From: Allocoprobacillus halotolerans
GTDB taxonomy: Bacteria; Bacillota_I; Bacilli_A; Erysipelotrichales; Coprobacillaceae
Reading direction: 5' to 3'
Length of the DNA: 64,000 nucleotides
Assembly (NCBI RefSeq): GCF_024399475.1
Contig: NZ_CP101620.1
Coordinates: 1,841,608-1,905,607, forward strand
Position 1 is the first letter of the stretch, and the number at the start of each line of letters is the position of its first letter. Position numbers and translations under genes: made by a program. This document shows positions 38,096 to 47,981 of this stretch, in pieces. Under the pieces are notes generated by a model. It searched no databases and had not been told where the DNA came from. It worked only from the letters and a program-made list of their open reading frames with translations.

Positions 38096-38692
38096 ATGAG
38101 TCGAGTGATTGGAATTACTGGATCAATTGCAGTTGGAAAAAGCACAGTTACCAATTATTTAAGAACACATGGTTATTGTGTTTTGGATGCTGATGAGATT
38201 TCTCATCAAGCTTTAGAAAAAGAAAGTGACTGTTATCAAAAGATTATTGAGAGTTTTGATTGTTTAGATGATAATCAAAATATTTCTCGTCAAAAACTGG
38301 GTCAGATTGTTTTTCGTGATGCCAACAAGAAAGCTTTATTAGAAAGTATTATTCATCCTTTTGTGAAAAAGATGTTAGAAAAAGGCATACAGGAATGCCA
38401 AGAACCATTGATTTTTTTGGATGTTCCATTATTATATGAATCCCATATGGATGAAATGTGTGATGATGTGATGGTTGTGTATGTGGATGAAAAAACACAG
38501 TTACAACGTTTAATGAAACGTAATCATATGGATGAAAAACAAGCAAGATTGTTGATAAATCAACAATTGTCAATAGAAAAGAAAAAAGCATGGGCAGATT
38601 ATATTATTGATAATTGTCAAAACTTTGAAGATTTATATCAAAATATAGAAAGGGTATTGAAGGTTTTAAAAGATGAAATTGTATGTCACTGA
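38096..38692 (+). CDS. coaE: Dephospho-CoA kinase
   Basis: 198 aa from the ATG 11 bases after the mutM stop, with AGAGGTG as ribosome site. P-loop GSIAVGKSTVTNYL at the N-terminus, then VLDADEISHQAL and PLLYESHMDEMCDDVMVVYVD, and the lid-like LMKRNHMDEKQA. It phosphorylates dephospho-CoA, the last step of CoA synthesis. The stop overlaps the start of the next gene by 20 bases. This position, after mutM and before dnaB-dnaI, matches the Bacillus operon. Confidence 0.95.
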   Translation: MSRVIGITGSIAVGKSTVTNYLRTHGYCVLDADEISHQALEKESDCYQKIIESFDCLDDNQNISRQKLGQIVFRDANKKALLESIIHPFVKKMLEKGIQECQEPLIFLDVPLLYESHMDEMCDDVMVVYVDEKTQLQRLMKRNHMDEKQARLLINQQLSIEKKKAWADYIIDNCQNFEDLYQNIERVLKVLKDEIVCH

Positions 38693-39923
38693 TCTCTATC
38701 GTGTTGAAATACGTTATCCATTGGATGAAATTCAAATGGATACGCTTTATTATCTCTATCAGCCATTGATTGGTTCATCAGCTCTGCAGCTTTATATGAT
38801 GTTGATGATGGAAGGAAAGCGTATGCGACGTTTTATTGCTCCATGTGCTCTGTCACGTTTACAGTCTTTTTTATCCATGAATATGATGGATTTAGAAAAA
38901 GCATTACGTAGTCTAGAGGCCATTGGATTATTAAAAAGCTATGTCAAACATGAAAATGATATCACTCAATATATTTATCGTGTCTATGCACCTTTATCAT
39001 TAAAAGCTTTCTTTAAAAATCAAATTTTATCATCATTATTACAATTATCATTGTCACAAGAAGATTTTCAAAAGACTTTACAGTATTTTAAAATCTCTTT
39101 AGAAAATTTAGAAGGTTATGAAGAAGTGACTGCTAAGTTCCAAGATGTCTTTACCATTCAGCATCCTCGTACAAGTACCCGTCTTTTAAAATATCAGGAA
39201 GATTTTGTTCATCAGGAATCACAAAATATTTCTATTTCGTATGATCGTGATTTGCTTTATCAAAGTTTAGCAGATTATCAGGTCAATCGCTCTCTTTTAA
39301 GTCAAGAAGATTTAGCCTATGCAATGGAACTGGGGTATGTTTATCAAGTGGATGCATTAACACTGGCAGGATTTATTAAAGATGCGATGGAATCACAGGG
39401 ACTCAATCGTTCCTGTATCAAACAGGCTATTCAAAAATATTTTGATGTACAACAATCATCCAAATTAGAAGAAGTCTATCATAAACAACCCATCCAGTAT
39501 CAAACTCAAGATTCCAATAGTTCACCCCTTGTTTTACATATGAAATATTTAGATTCTTTAACACCATATGAATTGTTGAAAGAAAAACAAGGTGGTAAAG
39601 AACCGGTTTATCATGATTTAATGATTGTGGAAACTTTGATGGTACAACTAGGATTAAAACCAGCCGTGGTCAATGTTTTGATTGAGTATGTGTTAGGTAA
39701 AAATGATAATCGTTTATCGAAACGTTATTGTGAAGCGATTGGGGCATCGTGGGCACGTAAAAAGATTATAACAGCAATGGATGCTTATCGTGAATTGATG
39801 AATCCAGGAAACGAAGAAAAAGAAGAAGACGTTCAAGAAGATGTCAAAGTTCAACCTGTACAAGAAACTTCATCTCAAGAATTACAAGACTTATTGAATC
39901 AATTGAAGGAGGGACAATTATGA
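38673..39923 (+). CDS. dnaB: DnaB/DnaD-type replication initiation and membrane attachment protein
   Basis: 416 aa. Two winged-helix/DnaD-like parts: an N-terminal segment with YLYQPLIGSSALQLYMMLMMEG and LEKALRSLEAIGLLKSY, and a C-terminal DnaD-like domain with LTPYELLKEKQGGKEPVYHDLMIVE and LGLKPAVVNVLIEYVLGKN, SYCEAIG-like YCEAIGASWARKKI. This is the Gram-positive DnaB, a helicase-loading co-factor, not the hexameric helicase. The C-terminal tail is acidic and glutamine-rich. It overlaps coaE upstream and dnaI downstream by a few bases, forming a tight replication module. Confidence 0.85.
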   Translation: MKLYVTDLYRVEIRYPLDEIQMDTLYYLYQPLIGSSALQLYMMLMMEGKRMRRFIAPCALSRLQSFLSMNMMDLEKALRSLEAIGLLKSYVKHENDITQYIYRVYAPLSLKAFFKNQILSSLLQLSLSQEDFQKTLQYFKISLENLEGYEEVTAKFQDVFTIQHPRTSTRLLKYQEDFVHQESQNISISYDRDLLYQSLADYQVNRSLLSQEDLAYAMELGYVYQVDALTLAGFIKDAMESQGLNRSCIKQAIQKYFDVQQSSKLEEVYHKQPIQYQTQDSNSSPLVLHMKYLDSLTPYELLKEKQGGKEPVYHDLMIVETLMVQLGLKPAVVNVLIEYVLGKNDNRLSKRYCEAIGASWARKKIITAMDAYRELMNPGNEEKEEDVQEDVKVQPVQETSSQELQDLLNQLKEGQL

Positions 39924-40815
39924 AAAGAGTATCGGATATGATTTTTCAAAATGAAAATATCGAAAAAATAAAGTCAGAAAGCCAATATGCCCTGCTGAAA
40001 GAAAAGACTATTCAAGATTTTTTAAAACAACATCATTTGGATGCATCCATAATGGAAGATTATTGGGTTGAGTTTTTAGATTATAATGATGATTTTCATA
40101 TTTGTCAGTCTTGTCAAGGATTAGCACATTGTCCAAAGGATACAGTAGGGATGCAAAAAGTATTACGTTATTATGATGGACAGGTTGTTTTAGAATTACA
40201 AAGCTGTCCATTTGGAAAAGCACTTGAAGAAAAAAGACAGCTATTGGATCATTTTATAATGAGTAATGTGAGTGAAGAATTGATGTTGACAGATCTATCG
40301 TCTTTAGAAATGATTCGAAATCCTGAAGGTCTATCACCACTTCGTCAACAGGCATTGGTTCAAATTTTAAAGTATTCGCAATCACCTTCAACGCAGGGTT
40401 TGTTTTTACATGGTCCAATGGGGGTAGGCAAAACAACATTGCTTGCAGGACTGATGAATAGTTTAGCTAAAAAAGATAAGCAGATTGGGTTTATTCATTT
40501 TCCAACTTACTTGATAGATCTAAAAGCTAGTTTTTCTTCAGGAGATAATGAATATGCGATGGATCGTCTTTTAAAAGTAGACTATTTATTTTTAGATGAA
40601 CTTGGTGAAGAAAATATCACAGCCTGGTCTAGAGATGAAATTTTACTGACGATTTTATCATATCGTTTATTGAATCATTTACCTACTTTTTTACAAGTAT
40701 GTATGGTTATAATGAATTGAAAAAGGTGTATACTTTAAAGAAAGGTGATGAAATTCGTACAAATACAATTATTTCAAAATTGAAAGCGTTAAGCATTGAA
40801 ATAATGCTTGACTGA
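39920..40815 (+). CDS. dnaI: Primosomal helicase loader DnaI (frameshifted)
   Basis: About 298 aa after repair. The N-terminal domain has a zinc-binding cysteine set (CQSCQGLAHC plus a later SCPFGKA). The AAA+ domain has Walker A HGPMGVGKTTLLAG, Walker B YLFLDELGEE, and a sensor-like SYRLLNHLPTFFTSMYGY. The frame breaks near 40692: six T need seven, after which the protein continues YGYNELKKVY to IEIMLD. DnaI loads the replicative helicase together with DnaB and DnaD. Its start overlaps the dnaB stop (ATGA-type). The break in a homopolymer of an essential gene points to a sequence error. Confidence 0.85.
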
Positions 40816-40908
40816 ACGAATTTGAAGATATAGAATGTAGTCGAAAGTGTAGAACATAACGTCATTTTATGATAAAATAATAAGTAATAAAGCGAGAGGA
40901 GAGTAGTT

Positions 40909-41868
40909 ATGGTTAAATGTATTGGAGTTTTAACTTCTGGTGGAGATGCACCGGGAATGAATGCGGCGATTCGTGCTGTTACAAGAACTTGTTTAAATAA
41001 AGGAATTAAAATTTATGGGGTAAGATTAGGATATAAAGGACTTCATGACGGAGAGTTTATTGAATTTGATAGCCATAGTACACGTAACATTATTAATATT
41101 GGTGGAACATTCTTAAAATCTGCACGTTTCCCTGAATTTAAAGACCCTGAAGTGAGAAAAGAAGCCATTAAACAAATGCAAAAAGTTGGTATGGAAGCTT
41201 TGGTCGTTATTGGGGGAGATGGAAGCTATAATGGTGCTTTAAAATTAACAGAAATGGGAATTAACTGTATTGGTATTCCTGGAACAATAGATAATGATAT
41301 TCCTGATACAGATTTTACAATCGGTTTTGATACAGCGTTAAACACAATTGTAGATGCTTTAGATAAATTAAGAGATACATCAAGTTCTCATCAAAGATGT
41401 ACAATTCTTGAAGTTATGGGAAGAAGATGTGGAGATTTAGCTGTTCATGCTGGTTTGGCTGATGGTGCTGAAATGATTATTACAAGTGAAACTGGTTTTA
41501 ATGAAGAAGAAGTCATTGAAACATTAAAACGTTCAAAAGCAACTGATAAAAAACATGCTTTGGTTGTTATTACTGAACATATTACAGATGTTCATCAACT
41601 TGCTAAACGTGTTGAAGAAGCCACTGGTTTTGAAACACGTGCCAATGTTTTAGGACATATGCAAAGAGGTGGACGCCCATCTGCAAAAGATCGTGTTTTA
41701 GCAACTCGTATGGGAATTAAAGCTGTAGAATTACTTGAAGAAGGTAAAGGTGGACTTTGCATTAGTGAAGTCAAAGGAGAAATCGTTGGATTACCAATCC
41801 AAGAAGTTTTAGGACACAAACGTGAAGTTGATAAAGGTATTTACGAAGATGTATTGAAACTTCGTTAA
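40909..41868 (+). CDS. pfkA: ATP-dependent 6-phosphofructokinase
   Basis: 319 aa, the length of the bacterial PfkA subunit. Ribosome site GAGAGGAG. The ATP site is VLTSGGDAPGMNAAIRA and VIGGDGSYNGA (Gly at the position that marks ATP use). The catalytic loop is GTIDNDIPDTDFTIGF, with Asp in TIDND, followed by EVMGRRCGDLA. It phosphorylates fructose-6-phosphate in glycolysis. pyk follows after 34 bases, the common pfkA-pyk operon. A second, divergent phosphofructokinase is encoded near the end of the window. Confidence 0.95.
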   Translation: MVKCIGVLTSGGDAPGMNAAIRAVTRTCLNKGIKIYGVRLGYKGLHDGEFIEFDSHSTRNIINIGGTFLKSARFPEFKDPEVRKEAIKQMQKVGMEALVVIGGDGSYNGALKLTEMGINCIGIPGTIDNDIPDTDFTIGFDTALNTIVDALDKLRDTSSSHQRCTILEVMGRRCGDLAVHAGLADGAEMIITSETGFNEEEVIETLKRSKATDKKHALVVITEHITDVHQLAKRVEEATGFETRANVLGHMQRGGRPSAKDRVLATRMGIKAVELLEEGKGGLCISEVKGEIVGLPIQEVLGHKREVDKGIYEDVLKLR

Positions 41869-41902
41869 ATATAGAAACTAAATTATAGGAGATTAATTGA
41901 GA

Positions 41903-43326
41903 ATGAAAGATAAAATGAAGAAAACAAAGATTATTTGTACAATTGGGCCTGCTTCAGAAGATCCAAAAATGTTAAAAAAATTAGTTTTAGCAGGTATGAA
42001 TGTTATGCGTTGTAATTTCTCTCATGGTGATTATGAAGAACATGGGAGAAAGATGCAAACAATGCGTGAAGTGAATGCTGAACTTGGAACAAATTGTGCC
42101 ATCTTATTAGACACAAAAGGTCCAGAAATTAGAACTGGTGATTTTGAAGGTGGAGCCACTGAGTTTAAAAAAGGGCAAGTTTCTACAATTTGTGTAGAAG
42201 ATATCGTAGGAACTGCAGATCGTTTTACAATCACTTATAAAGATTTATATAAAGATGTAAAACCTGGTGGATTTATTTTAGTGAATGATGGTCAAGTTGA
42301 ATTATTAGTTGACCATGTTGAAGGTACTGACATTGTTTGTGTTTGTGCAAATGATGGTAAAGTAAAAAACAAACGTGGTATCAATGTGCCAGGTATCGAA
42401 CTAGGATTTGATTTCATTTCTGAAAAAGATAGAGCAGATATCGAATTTGGATGTCAACAAGATGTTGATTACATCGCAGCATCATTTGTACGTCGTCCTC
42501 AAGACGTTTTAGATGTAAAAAAGTTTTAGTTGAAAACGGAAAACCTGAAATTCAAATTATCGCTAAAATTGAAAATAGCGAAGGTGTTGAAAAAATGGAT
42601 GATATCATCAAAGTAGCTGATGGAATCATGGTTGCACGTGGAGATTTAGGTGTTGAAGTTCCTGCTGAAGATGTTCCTTTAATTCAAAAAGAATTAATTA
42701 GAAAATGTAAAGCAGCTGGAAAAGTAGTTATTACTGCAACTCAAATGCTTGAATCTATGCAAGAAAATCCAAGACCAACACGTGCTGAAGTGAGTGACGT
42801 TGCTAATGCGATTTATGATGGAACTGATGCAATTATGTTATCAGGTGAATCTGCACAAGGAAAATATCCTGAAGAAGCTGTTATGGTGATGAATAAAATT
42901 GCGATTAAAACAGAATCAACACTAGACTATGCTTCATTACATAGAAAAGCTGTTAGAACTGCATCTAATGATACTTCTGAAGCTATCTGTATGTCAGTTG
43001 CTGAAATTGCAACTAAATTCAATGTGGCAGCTATCGTTGCTTTCACTGAATCAGGATTTACAGCAAAGAAAATGTCTAGATATAGACCAGAATGTCCAAT
43101 CATTGCTGCAACTCCAAATGCTAAAACAACTAAGAAATTAGCAATTAACTGGGGTGTAAAATCAGTAACATGTAAACACATGGATACAACTGAAGGTTTA
43201 TTAAACTTAGCTGAAGTTATCGCAAAAGAAAATGGTGTTAATGCTGGTGAAACAATCCTTGTCACTGGAGGAACTCCTGGTGTTGAAGGAACAACAAGTT
43301 ATTTACAATTAATCACTGTTAAATAA
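41903..43326 (+). CDS. pyk: Pyruvate kinase (frameshifted)
   Basis: About 475 aa after repair, without the C-terminal PEP-utiliser extension of Bacillus Pyk. A TTG six bases upstream is an alternative start and is nearer the AGGAGA site. Motifs: KIICTIGPAS, MNVMRCNFSHG, ILLDTKGPEIRTG, then IIAKIEN with the catalytic Lys, MVARGDLGVE, ITATQMLESM and NAIYDGTDAIMLSGE. The frame breaks near 42522: six A need seven to give DVKKVLVENGKPE. It makes pyruvate and ATP from PEP. A terminator follows. Confidence 0.9.
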
Positions 43327-43349
43327 GTTTTCAATCAATTTCTATTTAT

Positions 43350-43383
43350 GAAAGTATTACTCAAAGAGTAGTACTTTTTTTCA
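43350..43383 (+). terminator. Rho-independent terminator after pfkA-pyk
   Basis: GAAAGTATTACTC - AAA - GAGTAGTACTTT with T-run; one mismatch in the stem. Confidence 0.8.
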
Positions 43384-43502
43384 AAAAATAAAAAAAGTCA
43401 TAATTTATACACAACGATATGCTATTTTAAATGTAGAGAAGAAAAAATATTTTCTTTTTATGAAAAAAGTAATTATAAAATGAAAAGAAAGGTATGATAA
43501 TT

Positions 43503-43715
43503 ATGTTTCATCATGTTGGAGAAAAATTGCAAGTTTTTGCATTTATATATATGATTCTTTATACATTTAAATCTGTTTGTATTCAATTTCATCATATTTT
43601 TTCATGGAATACTCTTTTTATATTGATTTATGATTTGATTTTTGCTTTATTAATTTCGTTGATGATTTATGGTAGTGGATACATTGTAAAATTGTATGAA
43701 AATAAAAAAGTTTGA
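43503..43715 (+). CDS. Small membrane protein 1 of a pair
   Basis: 70 aa from the ATG after GAAAGGTATGATA. Two hydrophobic helices (FAFIYMILYTF and LFILIYDLIFALLISLMIYGSGYIV) with a short loop. The end GYIVKLYENKKV resembles GEIVEYYELNK in the next gene, so the two are diverged tandem paralogues. No known family is recognised. Products of this size and shape are often anchored accessory proteins, but no function is supported. Confidence 0.5.
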   Translation: MFHHVGEKLQVFAFIYMILYTFKSVCIQFHHIFSWNTLFILIYDLIFALLISLMIYGSGYIVKLYENKKV

Positions 43716-43750
43716 TAAAATGGTCAAAAAATGACGGGGGGGTAAAAACC

Positions 43751-44029
43751 GTGACTTGTAAAATATCAAGAGTTTTGAAAATCTGTGCTTATATCTTTTT
43801 GATTGGAAGTATACTTCGTCAAGGATATTCGATAGCTGCTAGTACTTCTTATTTAAATACAGGACAATTGATGGGAGTAGAATCTATGTTGATGATGTTG
43901 TGGTCTTGTTTTATCTCCTTTCTTCTTTCATTTGTTATTTATGGATTTGGTGAAATTGTAGAATATTATGAACTCAATAAAACAAAAAGAACAGATGTCT
44001 TGACAAATATGAATAATGATGTAAAATAA
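43751..44029 (+). CDS. Small membrane protein 2 of a pair
   Basis: 92 aa from the GTG after a GGGGGG run that can act as a ribosome site; an earlier TTG start overlapping the previous stop is possible. Two hydrophobic helices (VLKICAYIFLIGSILR and LMMLWSCFISFLLSFVIYGFG), then EIVEYYELNKTKR and a polar tail. It is paralogous to the upstream small protein. It ends just before the Thr T-box leader. Function unknown. Confidence 0.5.
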   Translation: MTCKISRVLKICAYIFLIGSILRQGYSIAASTSYLNTGQLMGVESMLMMLWSCFISFLLSFVIYGFGEIVEYYELNKTKRTDVLTNMNNDVK

Positions 44030-44065
44030 CTTTACAAGCAATGATTTAGGATATGTTTTTATAAG

Positions 44066-44248
44066 TGATTGTTTAGAGAAAAGATGGTTGGTGAAAATCT
44101 TTGATAGCTTATAAAGATACTCCCTAATAAGCTACACTCGAAAGAGATTGTCGTAAAACTGCGTTAAAGTTTTTGAGGTTATCTAACGATAATGAATAAA
44201 GGTGGTACCACGAGATTTCGTCCTTTGGATGAAATCTCTTTTTTGTAA
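44066..44248 (+). ncRNA. T-box leader, probable ACU (threonine) specifier
   Basis: AGATGGTTGGTGAAAATCT forms the stem I tip. TAGCTTAT and ATAAGCTA enclose a loop with AAAGAT-ACT-CCC, giving ACU (Thr) at 44119-44121. The T-box AAGGTGGTACCACG and the terminator GAGATTTC / GAAATCTC with T-run follow. It controls the GNAT gene and thrS. Confidence 0.85.
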
Positions 44249-44262
44249 GGAGGCGGTGAGTG

Positions 44263-44781
44263 ATGAAAAAGGGATATTTAAAATTTCCTGAACTCCAAGA
44301 TGAAGAATCTATGAAGATGTTGATTCAGACCATGAAAGATGAAAATAATCCTTTTGGAATCAATGGTGCAGGTGCTTATGAAAGTTGTGATACTTATCAA
44401 CAATGGCTAACAAGGGAGAAAAAGAATCATCTTGGTATTGAATTAAAAGATGGTTTCGTGCCAAGTACAGAATTGTTATATATATTCAATAACAAGGTGA
44501 TTGGTTGTATCAATATTCGTCATTGTTTAAACGATGCACTTTTACGTCATGGTGGACATATTGGCTATTCTATTCATCCTGATTATCGTCGACAGGGTCA
44601 TGCGACTGCAATGGTGCAAGAAGCTTTGAAATTTTGTCAACAATGGGAAATTAATCCTGTTTTGATCACCTGTCACAAAGACAATGTAGCTTCTAGAAAA
44701 ACGATTGAAAAATGTGGTGGACAATTCGATAGTCAATGTGATGATATTTTAAGATTTTGGATAGGAGGAAAAGAAAAATGA
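44263..44781 (+). CDS. GNAT-family N-acetyltransferase
   Basis: 172 aa from the ATG after AAGGAGGCGG. The GNAT core is clear: ELLYIFNNKVIGCINIRHCLN (strands 2-4), then HIGYSIHPDYRRQGHATAMVQEAL with the acetyl-CoA pyrophosphate loop RRQGHA, and NPVLITCHKDNVASRKTIEKCGG. The stop overlaps the thrS ATG, so both are translated from one Thr T-box message. Substrate unknown. Its placement in a threonyl-tRNA synthetase operon suggests a role tied to threonine, translation or antibiotic response, but this is inference. Confidence 0.9.
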   Translation: MKKGYLKFPELQDEESMKMLIQTMKDENNPFGINGAGAYESCDTYQQWLTREKKNHLGIELKDGFVPSTELLYIFNNKVIGCINIRHCLNDALLRHGGHIGYSIHPDYRRQGHATAMVQEALKFCQQWEINPVLITCHKDNVASRKTIEKCGGQFDSQCDDILRFWIGGKEK

Positions 44782-46510
44782 GAGATTTTAAAAACGAAGA
44801 AGCTTTAAATACTTTAAATCATTCTTGTGCTCATGTGATGGCACAAGCTGTTAAACATTTATATCCACAAGCTAAATTCTGGGTAGGTCCAGTTGTCAGT
44901 GAAGGATTTTATTATGATATTGATTTAGGAGATCAAGTAATTACTGATGATGATTTACCTAAAATTGAAAAAGAAATGAAGAAAATCTGTAAAGATGGGA
45001 AAAGAATTATAAGAGAAGAAATTTCTAAAGAAGAGGCTTTAGAAATGTTTAAAGATGATCCTTATAAATTAGATCTCATTCAAGGTTTAGAAGATGGACA
45101 AATTACTTGTTATCGTCAAGGTGATTTTGTTGATTTATGCCGTGGACCTCATGTGGAAACAGTAAAACTTTGTAAGAACTTCAAGTTATTAAAACATTCT
45201 GGTGCTTATTGGAAAGGTGATAAAAACAATAAAGTATTGCAAAGAATTTATGGTGTTTGTTTCCCAACAGCTGAAGAATTACAGGAACATCTAGATTTTC
45301 TTGAAGAAGCTAAGAAAAGAGATCATAAGAAATTAGGAAAAGAACTTGATATATTTATGATGAGTGAATATGCTCCTGGTATGCCATTTTTCTTACCACA
45401 TGGTATGTTATTAAGAAATACATTAGAACAATACTGGTATGAAGAACATGCAAAAGAAGGATACCAATTCATTAAAACACCAATTATGATGTCAAGAGAA
45501 TTATGGGAAGTTTCAGGACATTGGGATAATTATAAAGAAAATATGTATACAAGTGAAGTAGATGAACGTGAATTTGCAATTAAACCAATGAATTGTCCAG
45601 GAAGTATGCTTGTTTATAAAAATGGTTTACATTCTTATAAAGACTTACCATTACGTATGGGAGAACTTGGACAAGTTCATCGTCATGAAGCCAGTGGTGC
45701 TTTAAATGGTTTATTTAGAGTACGTACATTTACACAAGATGATGCGCATATCTTTATGACACCAGATCAAATTGAAAGTGAAGTTGTCCGTTTGATTTCA
45801 TTTATTGATCGTGTTTATTCTAATTTAGGTTTACCTTATGATATTGAATTATCAACACGTCCAGAAGAAAAATATATTGGTGATTTAGAAATCTGGGAAA
45901 AGAGTGAAGCTGCTTTAGCTGCCGCTTGTAAGGCAGCTGGTAAAAACTTTAAAGTCAATCCAGGAGATGGTGCTTTCTATGGACCAAAATTAGATTTCCA
46001 TGTGAGAGATTCTTTAGGTAGAGTATGGCAATGTGGAACAATTCAATTAGATATGAATTTACCTGAAAGATTTGATTTAACTTATGTTGATCATAATGGT
46101 GAAAAAGTAAGACCAGTGATGTTACATCGTGTTATCTTTGGTTCTATTGAAAGATTTATTGGTATTTTAATTGAACACTTTGCCGGAGCTTTCCCATTAT
46201 GGTTAGCACCAACACAAGTTAAAGTGATTCCAGTTAAAAATGAATATCATTTAGACTATTCAAAAGAAGTTTTCCAATTATTAGAAGATAAAGGTATTCG
46301 TGTAGAACTAGATGATCGTGAAGAAAAATTAGGTTATCGTATTCGTGAGGCACAAATGAAAAAATTCCTTATCAGTTAGTATTAGGTGATAAGGAAAGAG
46401 ATGAAAGAACTGTGACTTATCGTCAATATGGTGAACAAAAACAAATTACTGTATCATTAGATGAATTTGTAGATATGGTTTTAAAACAAATTGCAGAAAA
46501 GACAAGATAA
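44778..46510 (+). CDS. thrS: Threonyl-tRNA synthetase, lacking the TGS domain (frameshifted)
   Basis: About 577 aa after repair, against ~640 for E. coli. The ATG overlaps the GNAT stop, and the protein begins at the editing domain: LNHSCAHVMAQAVKHLYPQAKFWVGP, so the N-terminal TGS domain is absent. The upstream gene leaves no room for it. The editing site has HSCAH and the later GPHVETVK. Catalytic motifs: MNCPGSML with zinc Cys, GELGQVHRHEASGAL, FTQDDAHIF, MLHRVIFGSIERF. The frame breaks near 46366 (six A need seven), then KIPYQLVLGDKERD to the anticodon-binding domain. Controlled by a Thr T-box. Confidence 0.9.
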
Positions 46511-46536
46511 AAGAAACCCGCTAAGGGTTTCTTTTA
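46509..46536. terminator. Bidirectional terminator between thrS and cysK
   Basis: AAAGAAACCC - GCTAA - GGGTTTCTTT hairpin with A and T runs on each side, between convergent genes. Confidence 0.85.
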
Positions 46537-47460
46537 TTCATATAAATCCGTTGATAAATAACGATCTCCACCATCAGGAAGTAAAACCACAATGTTTTTA
46601 TCCTTGTTTTCAGGTTTTTTTGCCAAAATTTTTGCAATGGCTAAAGCACCACCAGAAGAAATACCTACTAATATACCTTCTTTTTGTGCTAATTGACGTG
46701 CAGCTTCGTAGGCTTGTTGTGTAGAGACAGTCATCACACAATCATAAAGTGATGTGTCTAGGATTTCAGGAATAAAATTGGCACCAATGCCTTGAATTTG
46801 ATGAGGACCAGCTTGACCTTTTGAAAGTAATGGGGAATCTGCTGGTTCAACAGCGACAATTTGAATATCAGGATGTTTTTCTTTAAGATAGCGTCCTGTT
46901 CCAGTGATTGTACCACCTGTTCCAACACCAGCAACAAAAATATCAATTTGACCATCCATTTGTTCATCAATTTCAGGACCTGTTGTGATATAATGAGCTT
47001 CTGGATTACTTGGATTGGTAAATTGGCTTGGAATGAAGCTTTCAGGAATCTCTTTAGCGAGTTGCTCAGCTTTTTCAATCGCTCCACTCATTCCTTGTTT
47101 ACCAGGAGTTAAAACTAACTTGGCTCCAAAAGCAGTCATTAATTTTCTTCTTTCTTGACTCATAGTATCAGGCATAACAATAATGACTTCAAAGCCCATG
47201 GCTTTTCCAATCGCACATAGACCAATTCCTGTATTTCCACTTGTTGGTTCAATAATGGTTGCTCCAGATTTTAACTTACCATTCTCTAATGCATCCAATA
47301 ACATTTTTTTAGCGACACGATCTTTCACACTTCCAGCTGGATTATAATATTCTAATTTGGCAAATAAATGTGCCTGTAATAGTTCTTGTTTTTCAATGTG
47401 ATGTAATTGTAAAATCGGTGTTTGTCCGACTAATTCTTGAATACTATGATAAACTTTCAT
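46534..47460 (-). CDS. cysK: Cysteine synthase (O-acetylserine sulfhydrylase)
   Basis: 308 aa, the family's normal length. The PLP lysine is in NPAGSVKDRVA; the substrate loop is EPTSGNTGIG, and the phosphate-binding loop is GVGTGGTITGTG. Also PTILQL-like TPILQLHHI at the N-terminus and ISSGGALAIA at the C-terminus. It makes cysteine from O-acetylserine and sulfide. It is monocistronic on the opposite strand with a ribosome site AAAGGAGT. The choice of CysK over CysM is by overall pattern. Confidence 0.95.
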   Translation of the reverse strand: MKVYHSIQELVGQTPILQLHHIEKQELLQAHLFAKLEYYNPAGSVKDRVAKKMLLDALENGKLKSGATIIEPTSGNTGIGLCAIGKAMGFEVIIVMPDTMSQERRKLMTAFGAKLVLTPGKQGMSGAIEKAEQLAKEIPESFIPSQFTNPSNPEAHYITTGPEIDEQMDGQIDIFVAGVGTGGTITGTGRYLKEKHPDIQIVAVEPADSPLLSKGQAGPHQIQGIGANFIPEILDTSLYDCVMTVSTQQAYEAARQLAQKEGILVGISSGGALAIAKILAKKPENKDKNIVVLLPDGGDRYLSTDLYE

Positions 47461-47621
47461 ATCATCAACTCCTTTTTGTTTTACTCATTATAAAAATTAT
47501 AATGAAAAAAAGCAAAGAATATGATAAAAGTTTTCAAAGCTCTTGTCAGAAAATCTTAATATTCTTTACCAAATTATCATATTCTATGTTATAATGAAAA
47601 AACATAAAGGGAGGAATAAAA

Positions 47622-47972
47622 ATGATTTATTATGATAAAAATGATATAAGAGATTTAAAAAATCATGAAGATAAATACTATATGCCAAGTGCATTATTTG
47701 ATACTATGCAATATAAACTTGTACGTTTAGAAGTGAAATGGGCTTATGTTGCTTGTTTAAATGTGATGTTAGAAAGTGCATTATATGATAATGATGGAAA
47801 GGCATATATTAAAGATGATCATCCTCAAGTCATTGAAGTGTTAAAAGATCTAGCACATAAAAAAGTTGATCAGGAAAAGATTGATGGTTATCTTCAAGAA
47901 TTAGAAGATTGTGGATTGGTTCAAAAAGAAGGAAAAAACATTTATTTGAAAAAAATATCAAATATTTTCTAG
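47622..47972 (+). CDS. Conserved hypothetical protein, all-helical
   Basis: 116 aa with GGGAGG before the ATG. It begins MIYYDKNDIRDLKNHEDKYYMPSAL and continues with RLEVKWAYVACLNVMLES. It is soluble, rich in charged residues, and looks like a helical or winged-helix fold; the C-terminal EELEDCGLVQKEGKNIYLKKI reads like a winged-helix wing. I do not recognise the family. It is 9 bases upstream of the CDF transporter and likely co-transcribed, so it may relate to metal control. Confidence 0.6.
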   Translation: MIYYDKNDIRDLKNHEDKYYMPSALFDTMQYKLVRLEVKWAYVACLNVMLESALYDNDGKAYIKDDHPQVIEVLKDLAHKKVDQEKIDGYLQELEDCGLVQKEGKNIYLKKISNIF

Positions 47973-47981
47973 GAGGCTTTT

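Noticed and set aside
42927-43265. Minus-strand frame inside pyk
   Set aside because: Long antisense frame within a clear pyruvate kinase gene; no ribosome site and no recognisable product.
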